The notes: generated by a model from the sequence alone, not told the origin. Positions 52,287 through 60,992 are shown, counted from the first letter of the stretch. The stretch is DNA of 64,000 bases from Paradesertivirga superstes (GCF_037622515.1 NZ_JBBJCN010000005.1:1-64000); one strand, 5' to 3'. Made by a program: numbers and translations.

Positions 52287-53201
52287 ATGAATGTATTAAT
52301 TACGGGTGCATATGGTTTCTTAGGAAGATATGCGGCTAAAATGTTTAAACAGCAAGGTTATTTGGTCACCGGCATGGGACATGGTAAATGGTATTCCGAT
52401 GAATATTCAAGGTGGGGAATTGACCATTGGGTAGAATCAACCGTTACGTTTGACTCATTGATGAATATAAATAAAAAGTTTGATTTAATTATTCATTGCG
52501 CTGGAAGCGGTTCAGTAGCCTTCTCAAGGGAAAATCCATATGAGGATTACCAAAAAAGCGTTCAAAGTACGTTGTCACTTTTAGAATATATTAGACTGCA
52601 AAATCCAGATTGTAAATTTATTTACCCATCCAGCCCTGCAGTTCAGGGAAATCTTGGTAATGTACTTATAAGGGAGGATATGATTTCCACACCTGTTTCT
52701 CCTTATGGATTTCATAAAAAGATTGCTGAGGAACTTTGTTTGTCTTATCATAGGAACTTTAACATTAAAATTGGGATAGTTCGTTACTTTTCTATTTATG
52801 GTGAGGGTCTGAAAAAGCAGTTATTATGGGATGCCTGCAGAAAGATTCAACAGTCAAACGAGGTAGTTTTTTTTGGCACAGGGAAAGAAACGAGGGATTG
52901 GATTCATGTATCAGATGCTGTTAATCTCTTGTTTTTTTTAGCTAATAATTTAACTGATTATAAAGTAGTTAATGGAGGAAGTGGTAAGAGCATTGAAATA
53001 GAAAGTGTGATTTCTTATTTATGCGAAGCTTTTAACAAGCCTGTTAACGTAAGCTTTAACGGCCAAATAAAGGAGGGCGACCCCCTGCACTTTTGGGCCG
53101 ATTTGAATCAAACTTCAACTTTGGGATGGCAACCGAAAATTGATATTAAAGATGGCCTGAAGGGTTATGTGAATTACTATAAAACCCTTATTAATGATTA
53201 G
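52287..53201 (+). CDS. NAD-dependent epimerase/dehydratase
   Basis: An extended SDR of 304 residues: the cofactor loop VLITGAYGFLGRYAA is at residues 3-17, LIIHCAGSGSVAFSRENP in the first third, FIYPSSPAVQGN holds the catalytic Ser, and SPYGFHKKIAEELC supplies Tyr and Lys. RYFSIYGEGLKKQLLWDACR and GTGKETRDWIHVSDAV are typical of UDP-sugar epimerases or reductases. The substrate is unclear. The HCAGSGSV wording is less common than the usual AA-tract. It overlaps the following glycosyltransferase by eight bases and probably supplies one of its donors. Confidence 0.85.
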   Translation: MNVLITGAYGFLGRYAAKMFKQQGYLVTGMGHGKWYSDEYSRWGIDHWVESTVTFDSLMNINKKFDLIIHCAGSGSVAFSRENPYEDYQKSVQSTLSLLEYIRLQNPDCKFIYPSSPAVQGNLGNVLIREDMISTPVSPYGFHKKIAEELCLSYHRNFNIKIGIVRYFSIYGEGLKKQLLWDACRKIQQSNEVVFFGTGKETRDWIHVSDAVNLLFFLANNLTDYKVVNGGSGKSIEIESVISYLCEAFNKPVNVSFNGQIKEGDPLHFWADLNQTSTLGWQPKIDIKDGLKGYVNYYKTLIND

Positions 53202-54387
53202 AGTAGCTTTTTTGCTGAATTTCCCTTTGACCTACAAAGGGGGAATAAATTATTTAAAAAATTTATTTTACGCGATCTCAACTGTCAAGCGTAAGAAGGT
53301 GGAGATTTATTTGTTTGTCCCTGATGGTATCGACCAGGAATATATAGATGCTTTTTCACCGTTCGCTACAATTGTTAAAACTAAAATATTAACGCGGAGA
53401 GATCCTCAGTGGTTTATAGATAAGATCTCCGAAAGGATATTTCATTATAACATACTTCTTAACCAGGTACTGAGAAAATATCAAATAGATGTCATTTCGC
53501 ACTCTAACTACGTCAGTAAAAATCATGCATTTAAAGTGCTAAATTGGATACCGGATTTTCAAAGTATGCATTATCCACATTTATGGACACCCAAAGCGCT
53601 TAAAAACAATTTCTCTTTTTATCATAAATTAATAAAGAGAAGTGATTTAGTAATTCTTAGCAGCAACAGCGCTTTTGATGATTATAAGAATTTTTCGAAA
53701 ACAAATGAAGATAAAGTTCGTGTCTTACAGTTTGTTTCGCAACCTGAAAATGACCTAGGACCTCAGGAGATGAAAGATATGTTCAGCTCAATTAAATCGA
53801 AGTATAATATTGAGAATAATTTTTTTTACTTGCCCAATCAATTTTGGCAGCATAAAAATCATATTGTAGTTTTTAAAGCTGTTAAGATCTTAAAAGATAG
53901 GGGGGTTGACATTAAACTTGTAACGAGTGGTCAAATGGGGGATTACAGGGTTGGAGAAGAACATATCAACATGCTAACAAACTTTGTTTCCCAAAATAAA
54001 TTAGATGAAAATATCTTACTACTAGGCCTTATTCCTTATCGGGAAGTTTTAGTAATGATGCAAAGCTGTACGGCTTTAATAAATCCGTCTCTTTTTGAAG
54101 GTTGGAGTTCAACAGTTGAAGAAGCGAAAAGTATTGCTAAAACCATAGTACTGTCAAATATCCCTGTTCATCGAGAACAAAGTCCCTCGAAAGGAATTTT
54201 TTTTGATCCTCATGATGCGGAAGCTCTGGCGGACATTCTCTTAGAGCTGTGGCAGAACCTAGTGACATCTCACAACTCAGATGATTTAACAAAAAGCGAC
54301 CTTTATTTGCGAACGATTAGTTTTGCAAACAATTATCATGGCATCATTGAAGATGCCATGAAATTGCCTTTAAAGACACTCCGTTAA
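53194..54387 (+). CDS. Glycosyltransferase, GT4-type
   Basis: A 397-residue GT-B retaining glycosyltransferase. The N-terminal NFPLTYKGGINYLKNLFYAI has the acceptor-side glycine loop. The C-terminal half has FFYLPNQFWQHKNHIVVFKA, LLLGLIPYREVLVMMQSCTA and the E-x7-E type motif NPSLFEGWSSTVEEAKSI, characteristic of group 1 transferases. It adds a sugar to the undecaprenyl-linked repeat unit; donor and linkage cannot be predicted. It is cotranscribed with the preceding epimerase. Confidence 0.88.
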   Translation: MIRVAFLLNFPLTYKGGINYLKNLFYAISTVKRKKVEIYLFVPDGIDQEYIDAFSPFATIVKTKILTRRDPQWFIDKISERIFHYNILLNQVLRKYQIDVISHSNYVSKNHAFKVLNWIPDFQSMHYPHLWTPKALKNNFSFYHKLIKRSDLVILSSNSAFDDYKNFSKTNEDKVRVLQFVSQPENDLGPQEMKDMFSSIKSKYNIENNFFYLPNQFWQHKNHIVVFKAVKILKDRGVDIKLVTSGQMGDYRVGEEHINMLTNFVSQNKLDENILLLGLIPYREVLVMMQSCTALINPSLFEGWSSTVEEAKSIAKTIVLSNIPVHREQSPSKGIFFDPHDAEALADILLELWQNLVTSHNSDDLTKSDLYLRTISFANNYHGIIEDAMKLPLKTLR

Positions 54388-54445
54388 TAGATCCTAGTTT
54401 TCTGTTAGCTATATTAGCTTACAGACTATTCGAACTAGCAATTAT

Positions 54446-55618
54446 ATGATAGCCCAAAATAAAAATCGTGTCGTTGATCTTTTGTTTATTATAAGTGTAT
54501 TTTGCGTTACGCGATTAGTGCCCTTTTTTTTTCTGTCACCGATCATGAATATGTCTGTGTTAGCGATCTTGTTTGTAACGCTTGCAGTCTATCGATTTAC
54601 GCGTGAGAATATCGTTATTGTACTTGGTCTGTTAATAGTGCCGTTGTGCCTAAACCTGTTGTATACAGTGTTATTGACAGATAATAATTTACTCATAAGC
54701 ACAAAATTTTTTATTACTTTAATTACTGTCGGTCTCGCTTACTTTGTAACCGTTAATCGATATGCATTGAAGTGGTTTATCTGGTTAAATCTTTTGCAAG
54801 CTATAGTTCTAATCTCTATATTTCTTTTTGTTTTATTCTATATAGGTCCGAAAGAGTACTTGCCAATACGTTTTTTCTTTATTGAGAAAGATTGGGGCGA
54901 TATCTATACCTATAACGGGTATTTTTTCAGAATACAAATTAGAGGCAGTGCTTTACTTCTTGTATCCATAATATTAACCAATGAAACAAACCTTATTAAA
55001 GGGAAGTATTTAACGCTAACGATACTTATCATAGGGCTAATTTTGGCCGGAAATTTTGCATTTTTAATTGCGGGTGCTTTATATATCATTTATTGCATTT
55101 TACGTATAGAAGGGAAAAGGTCTAATAATGCTTACTTGTTAATAATTTTAATTTTTGTTATTGCCGGAGTTTTTTTAAGTCCCTATATTTCTGAATATGT
55201 AGTTAGTACCCTAGAAAGTAAGCAGGAAAGCTCGATTGGAGCTAGGAATGATCAAGCTGCTTATCTTGTAAAAGATGTATTTGAGAATCCTTTTTCAACC
55301 ATGCTGGGCCAGGGTTTGGGAAATACCTTACAAGTCAAATCAAGCTTCAGAGATTACACCACAAGTACTTATTATGAATTGCAGACTCTTTATATCTTCA
55401 ACCAGTTAGGTGTTCTTTTTTTTCTTATTTACTTGCTATATCACATATTTATGGTCATTCAGAGATGGGGGAAGGCTAAAAACGTAATATTTATAACCTA
55501 CTTAATTTACGTTTGTTATGCAATTACAAATCCTTACATTTTTGATACAAATCATTTTATTATAATTGTAGTTTTAAATTCATGGGTTAATACCATTAAA
55601 TGCGATGCCATATACTAG
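54446..55618 (+). CDS. wzy: Putative O-antigen/EPS polymerase (Wzy-like)
   Basis: A 390-residue protein with about ten to twelve hydrophobic segments and a larger periplasmic loop containing SIGARNDQAAYLVKDVFENP and QGLGNTLQVKSSFRDYTTST, which is the usual Wzy topology. Wzy proteins share little sequence, so the assignment rests on topology, length and locus position with wzx and wzz. It would join repeat units at the periplasmic face. The 3' end overlaps the following GT2 gene by 14 bases. Confidence 0.75.
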   Translation: MIAQNKNRVVDLLFIISVFCVTRLVPFFFLSPIMNMSVLAILFVTLAVYRFTRENIVIVLGLLIVPLCLNLLYTVLLTDNNLLISTKFFITLITVGLAYFVTVNRYALKWFIWLNLLQAIVLISIFLFVLFYIGPKEYLPIRFFFIEKDWGDIYTYNGYFFRIQIRGSALLLVSIILTNETNLIKGKYLTLTILIIGLILAGNFAFLIAGALYIIYCILRIEGKRSNNAYLLIILIFVIAGVFLSPYISEYVVSTLESKQESSIGARNDQAAYLVKDVFENPFSTMLGQGLGNTLQVKSSFRDYTTSTYYELQTLYIFNQLGVLFFLIYLLYHIFMVIQRWGKAKNVIFITYLIYVCYAITNPYIFDTNHFIIIVVLNSWVNTIKCDAIY

Positions 55619-56480
55619 TGCAGTCATAGTTCTATATAACCCAGTAATAGATGAACTAGCGAAAAATATATATGCTATTATTCCGCAAGTTAATAGCATA
55701 ATCTTAATTGATAATTCAGTTAGACACTTAAACCTTGAATTTTTAAAGGAGATTAGGGAGTTAAAAAAACTGAAAATTGAATACATATTTAATAATCAAA
55801 ATTTAGGGGTTGCGGCAGCACAGAATATTGGGCTAAAGATGGCCATCTCCCGCGGCGCAGAATATTTGATTATTTTCGATCAGGATAGTTGTCCGTCGGA
55901 TAATATGGTTAGACAGTTGTTCGAGGATTACCAGTTGCTGCTTGAGAATGGAGTAAGTGTTGGTGCGATTGGACCAATGGCAATAAATATTCAAACAAAT
56001 AAGCCGTACAATCCCAGAATACGAAGATTCAGACCATTTCCCCAAGTTCAGCACGTCCTTCAGGTCACGGAATTAATAAGCTCAGGCTGTTTGTTGCATA
56101 AAGACGTCTTAACGATAGTAGGCCTTATGGATGAAAAATTATTTATTGATGGAGTAGATCATGAATGGTGCTGGAGGGCTAAGACGTTTAATTATCATTG
56201 TGCGTTAACCACAAAAGCTCGTTTATATCACATGCTAGGCGAAGGTGATAGAAAATTTTTAGGCATAAACGTTGCAATCACATCTCCCTTCAGGGTGTAT
56301 TTTCAATACAGAAACTTCTTTTACCTTTTGAAAAAAGGATATGTGCCACTCTATTGGAAGTTAAATAATGCTCTAAAATACGTTATCAAACTGCTTTATT
56401 ATCCGGTTTTTATTCACCCGCAAAAAGTATATTTTAAGAATATAATAAAGGGGATTATAGATGGTGTTAAAAAAAGATGA
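55605..56480 (+). CDS. Glycosyltransferase family 2, rhamnosyltransferase-like
   Basis: A GT-A fold transferase of 291 residues. The N-terminal part reads SAVIVLYNPVIDELAKNI and NNQNLGVAAAQNIGL, the nucleotide-diphosphate metal site is the DQDS motif in YLIIFDQDSCPSD, and SSGCLLHKDVLTIVGLMDE with FIDGVDHEWCWRA forms the acceptor side. This wording is close to the rhamnosyltransferase subgroup that uses dTDP-rhamnose, in line with rfbA, rfbC and rfbD in the window. It overlaps wzy by 14 bases. Confidence 0.87.
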   Translation: MPYTSAVIVLYNPVIDELAKNIYAIIPQVNSIILIDNSVRHLNLEFLKEIRELKKLKIEYIFNNQNLGVAAAQNIGLKMAISRGAEYLIIFDQDSCPSDNMVRQLFEDYQLLLENGVSVGAIGPMAINIQTNKPYNPRIRRFRPFPQVQHVLQVTELISSGCLLHKDVLTIVGLMDEKLFIDGVDHEWCWRAKTFNYHCALTTKARLYHMLGEGDRKFLGINVAITSPFRVYFQYRNFFYLLKKGYVPLYWKLNNALKYVIKLLYYPVFIHPQKVYFKNIIKGIIDGVKKR

Positions 56481-56521
56481 GCAATATATAAGTTGAAACC
56501 TAAATGGCTAGTGTCTGTGTG

Positions 56522-57352
56522 ATGAATTTTTCCGTTTTAATGTCCATTTATTCTAAAGAAAATCCTGTATTTTTTAGACAGGCCTTAAATTCTATCTTAA
56601 AGCAGACCGTACTTCCCGACGAAATTGTTTTAGTTAAAGATGGCCCGCTCCCAATCGAATTAGAAGAGGTTATTGAAGAATACCGCAAAATATTTTTCAT
56701 GAAAATTGTACCGTTGGAGAAGAATATGGGCTTAGGGGAGGCTTTGAGGGTCGGGGTGAATGCAGCGTCAAATGAGCTAATTGCGAGGATGGATACAGAT
56801 GATATCTGCTATCTTGATCGCTTTGAGATTCAATTAAATTATATTCGTAAGAACCCGGATGTTGCAGTTTTAGGCAGTAGTGTACAAGAGTTTGGTAGCT
56901 ATCCAGAAGATCTGGGTTCTTTCCGCGTCCTTCCGGAAAAGGGTCAAGCATTACTACGTTATGCTAAATATAGAAGTCCAGTAAATCATCCCTCTATTAT
57001 GTTTAGAAAGTCTGCCGTAATTACAAGTGGCAACTACAGTGGTACCATTAGGCTTTTTGAAGATTATTCGCTTTTTATGCGAATGATATTAAAAGGTTAC
57101 AAATTCTATAACCTACAGCGAGCCTTGCTTCATTTTCGGGTGGGTGATGGAACTCAGAACATTAAAAGACGTAGCGGATTACACTATATCAAAAGTGAAC
57201 TCAAATTTCTTCAATATGCCAGGTCTATTGGGTATCTTAATACACGCGAGTATTTGTTATCAATCATTATGAAGACTCCAGTTAGGGTTCTCCCGTTATT
57301 TATTGTAAAGTTTATTTATTTTCGTTTACTTCGAAAAAAAACCGGTTTATGA
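56522..57352 (+). CDS. Glycosyltransferase family 2
   Basis: GT-A glycosyltransferase; I use ATG 56522 (276 residues) because MNFSVLMSIYSKENP is the standard opening, with ATG 56504 as the alternative. It has LKQTVLPDEIVLVKDGPLP, NMGLGEALRVGVNAASNELI, the metal-binding DTDD in ARMDTDDICYLDRFE, and FEDYSLFMRMILKGYKF in the second half. The family adds galactose, rhamnose or similar sugars to lipid-linked units. The donor is unknown. It overlaps the next epimerase by four bases. Confidence 0.87.
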   Translation: MNFSVLMSIYSKENPVFFRQALNSILKQTVLPDEIVLVKDGPLPIELEEVIEEYRKIFFMKIVPLEKNMGLGEALRVGVNAASNELIARMDTDDICYLDRFEIQLNYIRKNPDVAVLGSSVQEFGSYPEDLGSFRVLPEKGQALLRYAKYRSPVNHPSIMFRKSAVITSGNYSGTIRLFEDYSLFMRMILKGYKFYNLQRALLHFRVGDGTQNIKRRSGLHYIKSELKFLQYARSIGYLNTREYLLSIIMKTPVRVLPLFIVKFIYFRLLRKKTGL

Positions 57353-58257
57353 ATATTGGAATTACAGGCGCGACAGGATTTGTTGGGATAAATATTAATT
57401 CCTATCTTACTAGGTTTAATCACACCTGTCAAACTATTTCAAGAACGGAATTGAATGGAGGTAAAGTTGACTTCGGAGCCATTAAAGCCATTATACACTT
57501 GGCGGGGAAAGTTCATAATTTAAAAGAAAGTGATCTTCTCGATGATTATTATAGGATTAATTTTGAATTGACAAGAAGTCTTTATGATAGTTGGTTACAA
57601 TCTGAATCAAGTGTCTTTATCTTTATTAGCACAGTAGCTGCCGTAGCGGGTAGGGTTGAAGGCATTTTAACAGAGGATTGGTTTCCATCGCCCATCACCC
57701 ATTACGGCAAGTCTAAATTGATGGCAGAACAATATATTCAGAACCAACCATTACCTGAAGGAAAATCTTATTATATCTTTCGCCCTTGCATGATTCATGG
57801 GCCGAATAACAAAGGCAATCTTAACCTCTTGTATAACTTTGTGTCTATGGGTATCCCATATCCTTTAGCATCTTTTTCAAATAAGCGCTCTTTTTTAAGT
57901 GTAGAAAACCTTTGTTTTATCATCAAGGAAATTCTTGGTAGAACCGATATCCCTTCTGGGATATATAATGTTGCAGATGATGAGCCTTTATCGACAACTG
58001 AGGTGGTAACTTTATTGGCCCAGGCACAAATTACATCACCCCGCCTATTGAATATTCCTCAGAAAATAATCAAGCTTCTTGCTAAAATTGGAGATAAACT
58101 ACATTTGCCGTTAACTACAGAACGCCTTCAAAAGCTCACGGAAAACTTTGTGGTAAGTAATTATAAAATCAAGGCAGTTTTAAAAAAGGATTTACCTTTG
58201 TCTTCCCGGGAAGGAATGTTGAAGACAGCTCGTTCTTTTAAAAATTTGAGAAGTTAG
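57349..58257 (+). CDS. NAD-dependent epimerase, WbpV/UDP-HexNAc 4-epimerase-like
   Basis: An extended SDR of 302 residues. The cofactor loop GITGATGFVGINI is near residues 4-16, IIHLAGKVHNLKE in the first third, FISTVAAVAGRVEG near the catalytic Thr, and ITHYGKSKLMAEQYI supplies Tyr and Lys. It then has FRPCMIHGPNNKGNLNLL. Such proteins usually stand next to the initiating WecA-like transferase and epimerise or reduce the UDP-HexNAc used to start the unit. Here the WecA-like gene follows after rfbC. It overlaps the GT2 gene as ATGA. Confidence 0.83.
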   Translation: MNIGITGATGFVGININSYLTRFNHTCQTISRTELNGGKVDFGAIKAIIHLAGKVHNLKESDLLDDYYRINFELTRSLYDSWLQSESSVFIFISTVAAVAGRVEGILTEDWFPSPITHYGKSKLMAEQYIQNQPLPEGKSYYIFRPCMIHGPNNKGNLNLLYNFVSMGIPYPLASFSNKRSFLSVENLCFIIKEILGRTDIPSGIYNVADDEPLSTTEVVTLLAQAQITSPRLLNIPQKIIKLLAKIGDKLHLPLTTERLQKLTENFVVSNYKIKAVLKKDLPLSSREGMLKTARSFKNLRS

Positions 58258-58314
58258 ACAATCTATTGTAATTTAACTCAATATTTTTTACAGCTAAAAT
58301 ATATAAATAGACCA

Positions 58315-58866
58315 ATGAATGCAACAGAAACAAAGTTAAAGGGCTGTTTTATTATCGAGCCCCGAGTCTTTAAAGATTCCCGTGGCTATTTTTTCGAATG
58401 TTTTAACTCAGAGAAATTTGAAGAGTTAACCGGTCAGAGCGGACGTTTTGTACAGGATAATCAATCTGCTTCCATTTATGGTGTTGTACGTGGACTTCAT
58501 TTTCAGAAAGGTGAACATGCTCAGGCTAAATTAGTTCGGGTTTTGGAGGGAAAAGTTCTGGATGTGGCTGTGGATATTCGAGAAAACTCAGAGACCTACG
58601 GTGAATATGTAAGTGTAGAGTTGTCAGCGGAGAATAATCTTCAGTTATATGTTCCAAGAGGTTTTGCTCATGGTTTTTCGGTATTAAGTGAAACCGCTGT
58701 TTTTGCCTATAAATGTGATAATGTATATAATAAGGATTCTGAGGGTGGAATTCATTATAATGATCCTTTCTTGAATATAAACTGGGAAATACCGGTAGAT
58801 AAGATGGTTCTTTCTGAAAAGGATTTGGTTCTGCCGTTTTTGAGTTCGGTAGAGGTTTTTGGATAA
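58315..58866 (+). CDS. rfbC: dTDP-4-dehydrorhamnose 3,5-epimerase
   Basis: Third enzyme of dTDP-L-rhamnose synthesis, 183 residues, cupin fold. It has GCFIIEPRVFKDSRGYFFEC, NQSASIYGVVRGLHFQKGEH with the catalytic His, VLDVAVDIRENSETYGEYVS, LYVPRGFAHGFSVLSETAVF and YKCDNVYNKDSEGGI with the catalytic Tyr. The length is normal. It is far from rfbA and rfbD in the same window. The last 47 bases, from AGGATTTGGTTC to the stop codon, are present twice more downstream at 58927-58973 and 59071-59117, an unusual feature discussed in the findings. Confidence 0.96.
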   Translation: MNATETKLKGCFIIEPRVFKDSRGYFFECFNSEKFEELTGQSGRFVQDNQSASIYGVVRGLHFQKGEHAQAKLVRVLEGKVLDVAVDIRENSETYGEYVSVELSAENNLQLYVPRGFAHGFSVLSETAVFAYKCDNVYNKDSEGGIHYNDPFLNINWEIPVDKMVLSEKDLVLPFLSSVEVFG

Positions 58867-58874
58867 AACCGCTT

Positions 58875-58919
58875 TATGTTTCGACAGGCCCATACTTCGA
58901 CAGGCTCAGTATGACGCTG
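58875..58919. repeat. Family B palindromes after rfbC
   Basis: Two tandem cores, TTTCGACAGGCCCATACTTC and CTTCGACAGGCTCAGTATGA, start eight bases after the rfbC stop and separate it from the second 3'-end copy. Confidence 0.75.
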
Positions 58920-58926
58920 CTCCGAG

Positions 58927-58973
58927 AGGATTTGGTTCTGCCGTTTTTTAGATCGGTAGAGGTTTTTGGATAA
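58927..58973 (+). repeat. Duplicated rfbC 3' end, copy 2
   Basis: Forty-seven bases that match the last 47 bases of rfbC (58820-58866) except at a few positions. In the rfbC frame it still reads DLVLPFFRSVEVFG then a stop, so the reading frame is preserved although nothing precedes it. Confidence 0.88.
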
Positions 58974-59070
58974 ATTAATTCCTGGAGATCGGGTATCAAA
59001 AGCTTAGTAATGGTATGGTCACTGGAAACCGCTTTATGTTTCGACAGGCTCAACATGATGCTACGCCGAC

Positions 59071-59117
59071 AGGATATAGTTCTGCCATTTTTGAGTTCGG
59101 TAGAGGTTTTTGGATAA
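59071..59117 (+). repeat. Duplicated rfbC 3' end, copy 3
   Basis: A further 47-base copy reading DIVLPFLSSVEVFG then a stop in the rfbC frame. It is preceded by a family B palindrome (59038-59062) and by the AAACCGCTTTATGTTTCGAC sequence that also follows the real rfbC stop, so each copy has the same kind of neighbour. Confidence 0.88.
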
Positions 59118-59263
59118 ATATATTTAGAATGTATTTTGCAGTTTTCTGATAAGAGGATAGCACCGGGTGTCATTGCGAGGCTTGATTTGGCCTTTATGTG
59201 TTGGTGCTGTGGCAATCCTGTATTTAAAGGTTATGTGGGATTGACCAGGGGGCGGAATCGCTC

Positions 59264-59315
59264 TATACTTCGACAGGCTCAGTATGACGCTATGCCCGAC
59301 AAGCTCAGTATGACG
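59264..59315. repeat. Family B palindromes before the WecA-like gene
   Basis: ATACTTCGACAGGCTCAGTA then TGACGC, followed by a second core GACAAGCTCAGTATGACGC in the same orientation. Same family as at 17.8, 20.3-21.0 and 58.9 kb. Confidence 0.75.
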
Positions 59316-59431
59316 CTTCGCCCCTTGCCTTAAAATCGGGCAGACCTTTATATATGCTTTTCTTACGGTATTGTCCCTCAACATGACAAAACCTTTACCA
59401 CCTCTCTCTTTTTCAGTGCTTTATTTATCCC

Positions 59432-59439
59432 TATCTTTG
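59432..59439 (+). promoter_or_regulatory. Candidate -7 element of the WecA-like gene
   Basis: TATCTTTG fits the TAnnTTTG consensus, 20 bases before the ATG at 59460. The upstream -33 region is only a T-rich stretch (TTTTT at about 59409), so the call is moderate. The identical octamer stands before the SLBB gene. Confidence 0.5.
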
Positions 59440-59459
59440 CCATCAGAATTTTTTGAAGC

Positions 59460-60482
59460 ATGACATTGTTCTTATCCATAGCCTTTTTAGTAGGATTATT
59501 TATCCTCGAGCTCATCTACTTTAAGCTCGCGGATCATTTCAATATTATAGATCATCCCAATGAGCGTAGTTCGCACACCTCTATAACCTTACGTGGCGGA
59601 GGAGTTATTTTTCCTTTGGCAGCGGTGTTGTTTTACCTGTGCTTTTCTTTTCAATATCCTTATTTTTTAGCCGGCCTGGTAGCTATCGCTGTCATCAGCT
59701 TTTTAGATGATCTGCATACTTTAAACAAAAGGGTCCGGATTATAACCCATTTACTGGCTGTGGGGCTGTTGTTTTACCAATGGGGTTTATTTGCTCTGCC
59801 CTGGTATTGGGTAATACTGGTTGCTATAGTAGTTATTGCCACTATCAATGCCTATAATTTCATGGATGGGATCAATGGCATAACAGGTTCGTATAGCCTC
59901 TTAACTATTCTTTCATTATATTTTATTAATGAGCGAGTGGTCGCCTTTACTTCCTCTGATTTCTTACTTGTGATGGTTTTATCTCTGCTGGTTTTTAACT
60001 TTTTTAATTTTAGAAACAAGGCCAAATGTTTTGCCGGTGATGTGGGTAGTATAAGCATGGCCTTTATCATTATATTTTTAACAGGTCAGTTAATCCTGCA
60101 GACTCAGAATTTAACTTATTTCTGCCTGCTTTTAGTCTACGGTCTGGATGCTGTGACAACAATCGTTTTCAGACTGATCAGGAAAGAAAATATTGTTCTG
60201 GCCCATCGCTCGCATTTTTACCAGTATTTAGCGAATGAAAAAAAGTGGCCGCATTTAGGAGTGTCTGGCTTATATGTTAGTGTGCAGCTTCTTATAAACG
60301 CTTTAGTTATATGGGTTTTTTCAAACGCCGAAGGCTTTGAGGAAAGTTTCTATTGGTTATTCGGTTTGGTGCTTATTTCTGGTCTGGTGTTTCTACTGGT
60401 AAGAATTGAGGTTGAAGGAAAAGAAAGATTGTTTAAGAGGGAAGAGGCAGAAATATTGGAGTTGGAGTCTGTGGAAGGGTAG
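59460..60482 (+). CDS. WecA-like undecaprenyl-phosphate HexNAc-1-P transferase
   Basis: Initiating transferase of the polysaccharide repeat unit, 340 residues and about ten transmembrane segments, MraY/WecA family. The cytoplasmic loops carry IIDHPNERSSHTSITLRGGG near residue 30, SFLDDLHTLNKRVRI with the Asp pair, NAYNFMDGINGITGSY, and FAGDVGSISMAF with the nucleophile-region Asp. RKENIVLAHRSHFYQYL near residue 245 is the HRSHxYQ motif of the family. It transfers a HexNAc-1-phosphate from UDP-sugar to undecaprenyl phosphate in the inner membrane. It has its own candidate promoter and is followed on the other strand by an antitoxin gene, two bases away. Confidence 0.93.
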   Translation: MTLFLSIAFLVGLFILELIYFKLADHFNIIDHPNERSSHTSITLRGGGVIFPLAAVLFYLCFSFQYPYFLAGLVAIAVISFLDDLHTLNKRVRIITHLLAVGLLFYQWGLFALPWYWVILVAIVVIATINAYNFMDGINGITGSYSLLTILSLYFINERVVAFTSSDFLLVMVLSLLVFNFFNFRNKAKCFAGDVGSISMAFIIIFLTGQLILQTQNLTYFCLLLVYGLDAVTTIVFRLIRKENIVLAHRSHFYQYLANEKKWPHLGVSGLYVSVQLLINALVIWVFSNAEGFEESFYWLFGLVLISGLVFLLVRIEVEGKERLFKREEAEILELESVEG

Positions 60483-60483
60483 G

Positions 60484-60711
60484 TTAAGCTACCTGAAGCT
60501 TCATCACTTCAAATACAGCGCCTTTACTAATGGCTTCCTTTCCTTTCTCCATGATGATCTTTGTCATCTCTTCTGATAGATAATAATGGCCGCAATTTGT
60601 ACACACCTCGGCAGGTACATCTTTAATCAGGATAATAGCGGAACCCTTTTCAAGGGTTACAGTTACATTGCCTTTTTGGATAGTCCCATTTTTACATAAT
60701 GCACAATCCAT
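60484..60711 (-). CDS. MqsA-like/YgiT-type zinc finger antitoxin
   Basis: A 75-residue protein with two CxxC pairs, CALCKNG near the start and EVCTNCGHYYLSEE in the middle, the YgiT zinc-finger signature of MqsA antitoxins. The short C-terminal part lacks a full helix-turn-helix, as is common in this subgroup. It would neutralise an mRNA-targeting toxin. The toxin-like DUF4258 reading frame stands directly upstream on the same strand (two bases gap) but is frameshifted, so this is an orphan antitoxin. It is convergent with the WecA-like gene. Confidence 0.85.
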   Translation of the reverse strand: MDCALCKNGTIQKGNVTVTLEKGSAIILIKDVPAEVCTNCGHYYLSEEMTKIIMEKGKEAISKGAVFEVMKLQVA

Positions 60712-60713
60712 GT

Positions 60714-60992
60714 CTATTTCTTTTTTATTTTAAAATCTGCCTTCCATATTGCATGGTCCGGCTCGTAAGCGGTAATAATGATACATCTTTCGTTTTCTGC
60801 ATCTTTTGCAATCACCACATGTATCGACCTTATCTGCACAAAACCGAGTAATAAGAAGCTGGGATAAGGTTTATCGTCAGGATATTCATTTATAGCCTCG
60901 ACATGTTCAAGAATGTGCCTGATGTTGTTATTTCAATATCCCGTTTAAAAGGCTACGGCATGGTCACTATATAAAACCTCTGCGCATTGCAT
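60714..60992 (-). pseudogene. DUF4258 toxin-like gene, frameshifted
   Basis: From ATG 60990-60992 on the minus strand the frame reads MQCAEVLYSDHAVAF and then stops. The family continuation (KRDIEIT) is found one frame over, and a second shift leads to RHILEHVEAINEYPDDKPYP, then FLLLGFVQIRSIHVVIAKD, then IIITAYEPDHAIWKADF and a stop at 60714-60716. All parts of a DUF4258 (RelE/MqsR-like) domain are present but in at least two frames, so the gene is inactive unless the sequence has errors. It forms a degenerate toxin-antitoxin pair with the adjacent MqsA-like gene. Confidence 0.85.

Larger units (their letters stand above)
58867..59459. other. Intergenic region between rfbC and the WecA-like gene
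   Basis: About 590 bases without a gene. It contains two extra copies of the rfbC 3' end, several family B palindromes and then AT-rich sequence with the promoter of the WecA-like gene. Short frames across it translate repeats only. Confidence 0.75.
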
